A DNA stretch of 64,000 bases from Paenibacillus harenae (lineage in GTDB: Bacteria; Bacillota; Bacilli; Paenibacillales; Paenibacillaceae): positions 744,001 through 808,000 of the forward strand of contig NZ_JAUSST010000002.1 of assembly GCF_030812415.1 (NCBI RefSeq), in the 5' to 3' direction. A program made the position numbers and the translations under genes. Within the stretch, counting starts at the first letter, position 1. Each line of letters opens with the position of its first letter. The notes under the pieces were generated by a model. It saw only the letters and a list, made by a program, of their open reading frames with translations, was not told where the DNA came from and did not search any database. Below, piece by piece: positions 58,602 through 64,000 of the stretch.

Positions 58602-60689
58602 ATGATGATTAGCTTGGATCAGATTCCCGTTAAACAAATTAAAGGCGTGAGCGCTCCCAAGGAACAGGAGCTTCACGCCTTTGGCGTTCAATCCGTCGCC
58701 GATCTGCTCGACTATTTTCCATACCGGTACGAGGATTACCGGATTCGCAATTTGGCGGATGCCAAGGATGGCGAGAAGGTGACGGTGCTTGGCTATATCC
58801 GCGGCGTACCGCTGCTTCAGCGCTACGGCAAAGGCAAGTCGCGGCTGACTTGCAAGATCGAAATTGACGGATGGCTCGTGACCGCGGTTTGGTTCAATCG
58901 GCATTACTTGCTGGAGCAGCTAACGGTTGGACGCGAAGTGATGCTGACCGGCAAGTGGGAGCAGCACCGGCTGCAGTTGACGGTATCCGATTCGGAGTTC
59001 CAAGGCGGCAGCAGCGAGAGTAACGGCACGGGCGCGGGCGGCAAGTCGGCTAAGAGCGGTACGCTTCAGCCCGTCTATTCCGTCGGCGGCAGCATCACGC
59101 AGCCGTGGATGCGCAAGACGATCCGCCAGGCGCTGACCCAGTACGAGACGATGATCGAAGAGGTGCTGCCGCATGAGCTGGTGCAGCGTCATCAACTTAT
59201 GGCCAGGCGAGAGGCCGTGCGGCATATTCATCTGCCGGAGGACGCCAAGGAAGGACAAGCTGCCAGACGGCGGCTTGTGTACGAGGAGCTGTTCCTGTTC
59301 CAGCTGAAGCTGCAAGCTTATCGCGCGCTTAATCGCAAGCGCAGCGACGGCTTGGCGCTGCGCGTCGAGAGCGAATGGATACGCCAGTTCGCGGCGACGC
59401 TGCCCTTCGAACTGACGGATGCGCAGAAGAAGGTCGTGAATGAAATTCTAATGGACATGCGGCGTCCATCGAGTATGAACCGATTGCTGCAGGGCGATGT
59501 CGGCTCGGGCAAGACGGTCGTTGCCGCTATGGCGCTGTACGGGGCCGTCAGAGCTGGCCATCAAGGCGCGCTTATGGTGCCGACGGAAATATTGGCCGAC
59601 CAGCATATGCGCTCGCTTCAGAAGCTGTTCGGCGGCATGGGCATCGAGGTCGGCCTGCTCACGGGCAGCTTGACGGAACGGAAACGGCGCGACGTGCTTG
59701 CCGGCTTGCAGATGGGAATCATCGATATTGCGGTCGGCACGCATGCGCTTATTCAAGACGACGTATTTTTCCGCAGTCTGGGCCTTGTCGTGACCGATGA
59801 GCAGCATCGGTTCGGCGTTAATCAGCGCAGCGTGCTGCGACGGAAGGGCATGAACCCGGACGTGCTGACGATGACGGCTACGCCGATTCCGCGGACGCTG
59901 GCCATTACGGCTTTCGGAGACATGGACGTGTCGACGCTTCGCGAGCGACCGCATGGACGGAAGCCGATCAAGACGTATTGGGTCAAGCATGACATGATGG
60001 ATCGCGTGCTTGAATTCATCCGCAAGGAAGTCGATCAAGGCCGTCAAGCGTACATTATTTGTCCGCTTATCGAGGAGTCGGAGAAGCTGGATGTGCAGAA
60101 CGCGATCGATCTGCATATACAGATGCAGCAAGCGTTCCCGCAGTATAAGGTAGCGCTGCTGCACGGGCGGTTGTCGGCAGCCGATAAGGAGGCTGTAATG
60201 GGCGCCTTCGGAGCGAACGAGACGCAGGTGCTCGTGGCAACGACCGTCGTCGAGGTCGGCGTCGACGTGCCGAATTCGACGCTGATGGTCATTATGGACG
60301 CGGAGCGCTTCGGCCTGTCGCAGCTCCATCAGCTTCGCGGACGCGTTGGGCGGGGCGAGCATCAGTCGCATTGCATTCTCGTAGCCGATCCGAAGTCGGA
60401 GACGGGGCGCGAGCGGATGAAGGTGATGACGGACACCGATGACGGCTTCGAGGTCGCGAGGCGCGACCTGGAGCTTCGCGGTCCGGGCGACTTCTTCGGC
60501 ACGAAGCAGAGCGGACTTCCCGAGTTCCGGCTGGCCGATATGGTGGCCGATTACGAGACGCTGGAGGAAGCGCGCGACGATGCGGGCGAGTTGACGGGAC
60601 AAGACGATTTTTGGACGAACCCCTCCTATGCGAGATTGCGCGCGTTGTTGCAGAAGGATCAAATTTTTCAAGGGGAACAGTTGGACTAG
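58602..60689 (+). CDS. recG: ATP-dependent DNA helicase RecG
   Basis: A 695-residue branch-migration helicase for stalled forks and Holliday junctions. The wedge/OB domain (about 5-190) begins PVKQIKGVSAPKEQELHAFGV. The helicase domains have QGDVGSGKTVVA (about 290-301), DEQH, TMTATPIPRTLAIT and QLRGRVGRGEHQSHCIL, then the RecG-specific DGFEVARRDLELRGPGDFFGTKQSG. A Gly/Ser insert in the wedge domain (GGSSESNGTGAGGKS) is low complexity. Start 58602 (ATGATG) is 4 bp after degV and relies on AAGGTG at the end of that gene. Position at the end of the ylo region matches B. subtilis. Confidence 0.95.
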   Translation: MMISLDQIPVKQIKGVSAPKEQELHAFGVQSVADLLDYFPYRYEDYRIRNLADAKDGEKVTVLGYIRGVPLLQRYGKGKSRLTCKIEIDGWLVTAVWFNRHYLLEQLTVGREVMLTGKWEQHRLQLTVSDSEFQGGSSESNGTGAGGKSAKSGTLQPVYSVGGSITQPWMRKTIRQALTQYETMIEEVLPHELVQRHQLMARREAVRHIHLPEDAKEGQAARRRLVYEELFLFQLKLQAYRALNRKRSDGLALRVESEWIRQFAATLPFELTDAQKKVVNEILMDMRRPSSMNRLLQGDVGSGKTVVAAMALYGAVRAGHQGALMVPTEILADQHMRSLQKLFGGMGIEVGLLTGSLTERKRRDVLAGLQMGIIDIAVGTHALIQDDVFFRSLGLVVTDEQHRFGVNQRSVLRRKGMNPDVLTMTATPIPRTLAITAFGDMDVSTLRERPHGRKPIKTYWVKHDMMDRVLEFIRKEVDQGRQAYIICPLIEESEKLDVQNAIDLHIQMQQAFPQYKVALLHGRLSAADKEAVMGAFGANETQVLVATTVVEVGVDVPNSTLMVIMDAERFGLSQLHQLRGRVGRGEHQSHCILVADPKSETGRERMKVMTDTDDGFEVARRDLELRGPGDFFGTKQSGLPEFRLADMVADYETLEEARDDAGELTGQDDFWTNPSYARLRALLQKDQIFQGEQLD

Positions 60690-60706
60690 GCAATTATTTC
60701 CTCCTT

Positions 60707-60737
60707 CCGGCATATAGTTAACCGTTAACACTGCCGG
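60707..60737. repeat. Inverted repeat between recG and spoVIF
   Basis: CCGGCA (60707-60712) and TGCCGG (60732-60737) flank a GTTAACC-GTTAAC palindrome. There is no T tract, so a terminator is unlikely; an operator or attenuator is possible. It lies just before the spoVIF ribosome binding site. Confidence 0.4.
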
Positions 60738-60754
60738 TTGGAGGTGTCTAGTCT

Positions 60755-61042
60755 GTGAGTTACCAAAAGTACGGCATTAAGCCGCAGTTGGTCGAACGAG
60801 TCAAATATAAGTTGAAAAATCCGGTCACGAAGGACCGGATTCGGGAGCTGCTCGGCAATGTAACGAAATATGATTTGCAGGATCGTCCGAAGGTGCGCAG
60901 GCTGGTGAAGGCTGCCGCCGTTATTTTGCAGGAGCCGCTCACCGATGTGCAGGAGGATCAAATCGTCGCTTTCGTTCTGGGACAAAAGATCGATCCGAAC
61001 AATACGTTTCATTTGCTCAAGCTTTGGGGCATGTTTCGCTGA
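60755..61042 (+). CDS. spoVIF: Stage VI sporulation protein F
   Basis: A 95-residue small protein from GTG 60755 (GGAGGTG upstream). The family signature is the C-terminal LGQKIDPNNTFHLLKLWGMF; the N-terminus is helical (VERVKYKLKNPVTKDRIRELL). SpoVIF (YjcC) is made in sporulating cells and affects coat assembly. An unrelated DUF2624-type helical protein was considered but the KIDPNN motif and length favour SpoVIF. A terminator begins at its stop. Confidence 0.85.
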   Translation: MSYQKYGIKPQLVERVKYKLKNPVTKDRIRELLGNVTKYDLQDRPKVRRLVKAAAVILQEPLTDVQEDQIVAFVLGQKIDPNNTFHLLKLWGMFR

Positions 61043-61066
61043 CCGATTCGGTTGGCGATTTTTTTT
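61037..61066 (+). terminator. Terminator of spoVIF
   Basis: CGCTGACC (61037-61044) and GGTTGGCG (61050-61057) pair with two G-U pairs and a five-base loop, followed by A and T8. Confidence 0.75.
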
Positions 61067-61141
61067 GATTTTGGGCAAGCAAGGTGATGCTCTTTCTTGC
61101 AGCATAGAGGTGAGTCTTTTTGTAGGCGAGAGGAGATATGT

Positions 61142-61317
61142 TGGATTTTCGCAGTAACTTCGGTCCATATTCTTAGACCCGGGGGGCCATGATGGATTTC
61201 CGCACTAACTTTGCTGGCAAACGGTTGTTTCAGGAGGATTGGTTCAAAAGTTAATGCGAATATCCAATGTAGCTTATACGAACGGGTCACAATTGAGAAA
61301 GTTGTTGCGATTATCAA
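61142..61317. repeat. Mirrored array of four 19-bp repeats with 51-bp period
   Basis: Two forward copies, TGGATTTTCGCAGTAACTT (61142-61160) and TGGATTTCCGCACTAACTT (61193-61211), are followed by two inverted copies, 61248-61266 (minus: TGGATATTCGCATTAACTT) and 61299-61317 (minus: TTGATAATCGCAACAACTT). Within each orientation the copies start exactly 51 bp apart, with 32-bp spacers. Consensus TGGATWTTCGCANTAACTT; copies match 15-18 of 19. Short frames on both strands run through the array with a 17-codon period, but no coding signals support them. It fills most of the 354-bp gap between spoVIF and the SRAP gene. It looks like a dispersed intergenic element, not a gene. Confidence 0.7.
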
Positions 61318-61396
61318 TATAGTCGATCATAAACGAAACAGCTTCTCAGACGTAATCCAGCCTCGGTTGAATTATTATTCGCCGAACGCCACTTTC

Positions 61397-62095
61397 TTAG
61401 AATAGACGCATCTGCTCGTCCACTGCGATTTGCTCGATTAATTCGGGCGAGTCGTTGCGGACGTTGCCGACAGCGGGCGAGACCGCGTAAGCGACCATAT
61501 CGCGGTCGTCGTAAGGGCGCAGAAGCGGAAGAAGGGCTTCTACGTCCTGCGTCTTGCGATCAAGCCACAGTGCTTCGTTCTCCGGCCTTAGTATAACCGG
61601 CATCCGATCATGAATAGGAGCCATTAACGGATTAGGTTCTGTCGTAAGGATCGTGCAGCTGTTTATTTTCGCGCCGTCCGGCGAAATCCATGTTTCATAC
61701 AGGCCGGCCATGCTGAATATTTCGCGGCTCTTCATCGTAATCCGCATCGGCTGCTTGCCGCCACCGCTCAGCTTCTTCCACTCGAAAAATCCGTCGGCCG
61801 GGATAAGGCATCGCTTGCTGCGAAGCGGCTTCTTGAACGCCGCCTTCTCGGCCGCCGTCTCGGCGCGGGCGTTAATCATCATGAACCCGACCTTCGGATC
61901 GTCGGCCCATGGCGGAATAAGCCCCCACTTCAGCTCGCCGAGCCGATTGTCGTTGCCGTCGTTAATGACCGCCAGCACTTGCTGGCTCGGGGCTACGTTA
62001 TATTTCGGACGATGGAACGGAATGCCTGTCTCGTCTACCATATACCGCACCATGAGCTCTTCTATCGTTATTGTGAGCGTATATCTCCCGCACAT
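61397..62095 (-). CDS. SOS-response-associated peptidase (SRAP/HMCES family)
   Basis: A 232-residue protein that forms a stable thiazolidine crosslink with abasic sites in single-stranded DNA. The catalytic Cys2 is in MCGRYTL. The DNA-binding Asn and Arg are in MMINARAETAAEK, Glu in DGFFEWKK, and the catalytic His in PIHDRMPVIL. It resembles E. coli YedK and Bacillus YoqW/YoaM. It is divergent from the DUF2515 gene. No LexA/DinR box (CGAACNNNNGTTCG) is seen in the 160-bp gap. YolD and a Y-family polymerase follow 1.6 kb away. Confidence 0.94.
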   Translation of the reverse strand: MCGRYTLTITIEELMVRYMVDETGIPFHRPKYNVAPSQQVLAVINDGNDNRLGELKWGLIPPWADDPKVGFMMINARAETAAEKAAFKKPLRSKRCLIPADGFFEWKKLSGGGKQPMRITMKSREIFSMAGLYETWISPDGAKINSCTILTTEPNPLMAPIHDRMPVILRPENEALWLDRKTQDVEALLPLLRPYDDRDMVAYAVSPAVGNVRNDSPELIEQIAVDEQMRLF

Positions 62096-62256
62096 CGGCC
62101 TCGTTCCTCCGTCTCCGCCGCGCTTCTTAAGCGACGATAATTTGGCTCTATTATACTATGAGTTTCCTCTAATTCATAACTTGAGCGCCGGGTTTCGTAT
62201 GGCAGCGTTCGACTTGGAGGATACTGGTGATATAAGGACGAACGGGAGGGGCGTGT

Positions 62257-63567
62257 ATGGAAAAACAAGGAAATTCCCAAGGGCAGCGGCGCAGCGGCAA
62301 ATCCTTGCTCAGCCGATTGCTTGCGCTTCCGCGGGCAGCTATCGCCTACGCCGTCGGGAAGTGGAAGGCCATGAGCGTATCCGAGCAGATGATTGCCGAA
62401 GCTTCGCCGATCGTCCTGGCACCGGCGGCGGTTGCCCGGCTGACGGCCGCATGGAGAAGGCTGGAAGAGGCAGGCGGGGCGCTTCCTCTGCCGGCTGCTG
62501 AACCGTGGACCGCCGAGGAACTGGCGAATATCGCCCAGATCCGCTCCGAGACGGAGATGCACAACCGCAATAACCTGACGCGGACCGAGGCGTATCGGAC
62601 CGTGTATTTCCGCACGCCGGAGCTTCACTGGGCGCTGCTTGCGCATCTCGTCTCGCGCAATGGCGGCTGGAATATGACCGATCTGCAGGGCGAATGGCTG
62701 CCTTATTTACTCCGGGACGAACAGCGGGAGGAGCTGTTCCGTTTCCTGGAGCGCGCGAATGCGCTTATTTTCCAAGACGCGTATCCGCAGCTGCTTCTCT
62801 ACGAACGCAGCTTAAGGGAAGGCAGAAGCCTGTTCCATCTGCTGCCGGCTTTTGGCGTTTCGGTGTTCATGTCCCCTGTATGGCGGCTGTTCTGGAAGGA
62901 AAGGGATCCCGTACCCTTGACGGTTGCGCTCATCGTCAACGAGCAGAATTACATTGAACAGCGCGTCATACAGAACGCTCATTTCAAGGAAAAGGTGCTG
63001 CATACGCTATTCTTCGGTATGCAGTCTCTGCTGCAGGTGAACGGCGTTATCTTTCCTTACGGCAGCGGCGACCCCGTTGCGGACTGCAGCACCGACGCAG
63101 GCACGCAGCTGGCGGGTATCATTATCGAACGGTTCGAGGATCTGGATGAGCGGATCGAGTTCGGCAAGCGGCTCTATGCCGTGCTGTTCGGCATCGCTCC
63201 CGTGCTTCATGGGGCGCGCTGCTTCGCCGCCGCGGTGGAGCACACAGGCTCGCGCGCAGACTTCGCGCCGCAGCTCTATGCCCGCATCCGTCAATTGCCG
63301 CCGCAGCGCGTCTACAAGGAGCGGCTGATCGGCGGCGCGCTGAAGCCGGGAGCGAAGCCGCTGTACAGCCCTGAGCTGGGGACGGCCTGGGGCGATCGCC
63401 CCGTCGACCCTGCCGAGAAGGGCGATTGGTTCAAGTCGGCTGATCAGGTACTGACCTACTTCCGCAAGCTGCCGCTTCCGCCGATGTTCGAGCTAACGAA
63501 CGAGTACGGACTTATGCTCAATAAAATCGAGCTTGCCGTGCTTGCGACGCAGCGGCAGAAGCAATGA
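62257..63567 (+). CDS. DUF2515 (YppC-like) family protein
   Basis: A 436-residue soluble protein. It begins with a basic, Ser/Gly-rich segment, and its conserved core starts near residue 90: IRSETEMHNRNNLTRTEAYRTVYF, then PELHWALLAHLVSRNGGWNMTDLQGEWLP, followed by LLERANALIFQDAYPQLLLYE; these stretches, given in short form, are the DUF2515 signature. No catalytic motif is known. There is no membrane segment. ATG follows AGGGGCG. It is divergent from SRAP and convergent with the YolD gene. Function is unknown. Confidence 0.8.
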   Translation: MEKQGNSQGQRRSGKSLLSRLLALPRAAIAYAVGKWKAMSVSEQMIAEASPIVLAPAAVARLTAAWRRLEEAGGALPLPAAEPWTAEELANIAQIRSETEMHNRNNLTRTEAYRTVYFRTPELHWALLAHLVSRNGGWNMTDLQGEWLPYLLRDEQREELFRFLERANALIFQDAYPQLLLYERSLREGRSLFHLLPAFGVSVFMSPVWRLFWKERDPVPLTVALIVNEQNYIEQRVIQNAHFKEKVLHTLFFGMQSLLQVNGVIFPYGSGDPVADCSTDAGTQLAGIIIERFEDLDERIEFGKRLYAVLFGIAPVLHGARCFAAAVEHTGSRADFAPQLYARIRQLPPQRVYKERLIGGALKPGAKPLYSPELGTAWGDRPVDPAEKGDWFKSADQVLTYFRKLPLPPMFELTNEYGLMLNKIELAVLATQRQKQ

Positions 63568-63622
63568 CCGATAAACATGCCGCAGCACCAGCGTCACCGA
63601 GTTACCCGATGCGTCACCCGCC

Positions 63623-63949
63623 TCAGTCGCTGGTCGTGACGCCTTCGATATTCTTGACCTCGAACCATTCGCCGTCGATCATGAACCGGCCCCTCATCGA
63701 ATCGACCCGATCGACGATGCCTATAATCGTCAGCTCCTCCAGCGGATGAAACATCCGCAGCGTTATGGGAAGCCGCAGCTGCAGCGATTCGGCTACGGAG
63801 CGCGAGACGGCTTCCCATTCCTGCTCGTCGAGCACGGTGCGCGCGCGCCGTTTCAGCGCCTCGTTGTTGTCGATAATCGCCGCTTTGTGCTCGGGCAGCA
63901 TCATGCGGCTCGATTCCCATAATCCGTTCCCCTCAAGCTTCTTTCTCAT
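63623..63949 (-). CDS. YolD-like protein
   Basis: A 108-residue protein. The conserved start KKLEGNGLWESSRMMLPEHKAAI and the late VDRVDSMRGRFMIDGEWFEV define the YolD-like family. These small proteins are usually encoded beside a Y-family polymerase (UvrX/YqjW type) and are thought to act with it in mutagenic repair. Here its ATG overlaps the TGA of the upstream gene (ATGA), and its ribosome binding site GGAGG lies inside that gene, so the two are translationally coupled. Confidence 0.92.
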   Translation of the reverse strand: MRKKLEGNGLWESSRMMLPEHKAAIIDNNEALKRRARTVLDEQEWEAVSRSVAESLQLRLPITLRMFHPLEELTIIGIVDRVDSMRGRFMIDGEWFEVKNIEGVTTSD

Positions 63950-64000
63950 TTGTAATGGCCTCCAATTTTGGCGGAGCGATCCTGCGCTTGGCCGCTCGGC
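63946..64000 (-). CDS. Y-family DNA polymerase (UvrX/DinP type), C-terminal end
   Basis: Only the last 17 codons are in the window. They read DRSAKIGGHYK at the end, a C-terminus typical of UvrX-type Y-family polymerases in Bacillota. The stop overlaps the start of the YolD-like gene. The main body lies beyond the window, so catalytic residues cannot be checked. Confidence 0.7.
   Translation of the reverse strand, partial: PSGQAQDRSAKIGGHYK

Noticed and set aside
61009..61405. Short frames on both strands between spoVIF and the SRAP gene
   Set aside because: They are created by the mirrored repeat array and lack coding signals.
62096..62256. LexA/DinR box between the SRAP and DUF2515 genes
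   Set aside because: I looked for CGAAC-N4-GTTCG and found no match better than half a site.
1..64000. CRISPR arrays, tRNA or rRNA genes, prophage or insertion sequences
   Set aside because: No evenly spaced direct repeats with unique spacers, no cloverleaf or rRNA sequence, and no transposase or integrase frame were seen.

Overview
The window looks like a chromosomal core segment of a spore-forming, moderate-GC Bacillota, most likely in Paenibacillaceae (Paenibacillus/Cohnella-like). Reasons: strong AGGAGG ribosome binding sites with many TTG and GTG starts; sporulation genes (spoVM, spoVIF, a YjcZ-type peptide, ylbF/ylbG); two long stretches colinear with Bacillus subtilis; and roughly 50% GC throughout. 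I saw no rRNA, tRNA, CRISPR array, prophage or intact insertion sequence. The only clearly decayed gene is a flotillin.

Layout. 1-6.8 kb: the tail of a VanZ-like protein, a zinc-ribbon protein, ccpA, mtnN, then acuC and acuA facing acsA (acetyl-CoA synthetase and its acetylation switch). Candidate CcpA operators lie in front of ccpA and acsA. 6.8-16.3 kb: a VOC protein, a class A penicillin-binding protein with fibronectin III repeats, a NfeD/YuaF membrane protein followed by a wrecked floT, a 36-residue YjcZ-like peptide, rpsD with a long leader, a GAF-GGDEF diguanylate cyclase and an orphan lipoprotein. 16.3-24.4 kb: an M29 aminopeptidase, an HPr-fold protein without the catalytic histidine, ylaN, a Ca2+/H+ antiporter, an Asp23 protein, ftsW with a YugN-like gene, an M20 amidohydrolase, a CBS protein and a nuclease-type lipoprotein. 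24.5-33.5 kb: an XPB-type helicase with its helicase-associated partner, ylbF-ylbG, a small unknown protein, a LysR regulator overlapping a PHP phosphoesterase, and rqcH.

33.8-60.7 kb is the B. subtilis ylo region in nearly the same order: Ca2+ ATPase (yloB), remA, gmk, rpoZ, coaBC, priA, def, fmt, rsmB, rlmN, prpC, prkC, rsgA, rpe, spoVM, rpmB (opposite strand), yloU, fakA/yloV, degV, recG. Differences from B. subtilis are dapF and yitJ where yloC would be, a Nudix and a DinB/YfiT gene before coaBC, and a small membrane protein where thiN would be. Many genes here overlap by ATGA or sit a few bases apart, so translational coupling is likely. 60.7-64 kb: spoVIF, an intergenic array of mirrored short repeats, an SRAP peptidase, a DUF2515 protein, and a YolD-like gene coupled to the end of a Y-family polymerase.

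Themes that join the genes: carbon catabolite and acetate control (ccpA, acsA, acuA, acuC, possibly the HPr-like protein); cell envelope and division (PBP, ftsW, prkC/prpC, VanZ); ribosome and translation maintenance (rpsD, rpmB, def, fmt, rsmB, rlmN, rsgA, rqcH); DNA repair (XPB pair, priA, recG, SRAP, YolD/polymerase); and sporulation. No previously undescribed multi-gene system is demonstrated. The most unusual items are the mirrored repeat array near 61.2 kb, the histidine-less HPr protein, the decayed floT, the XPB pair and the prkC/rsgA dual-frame overlap.
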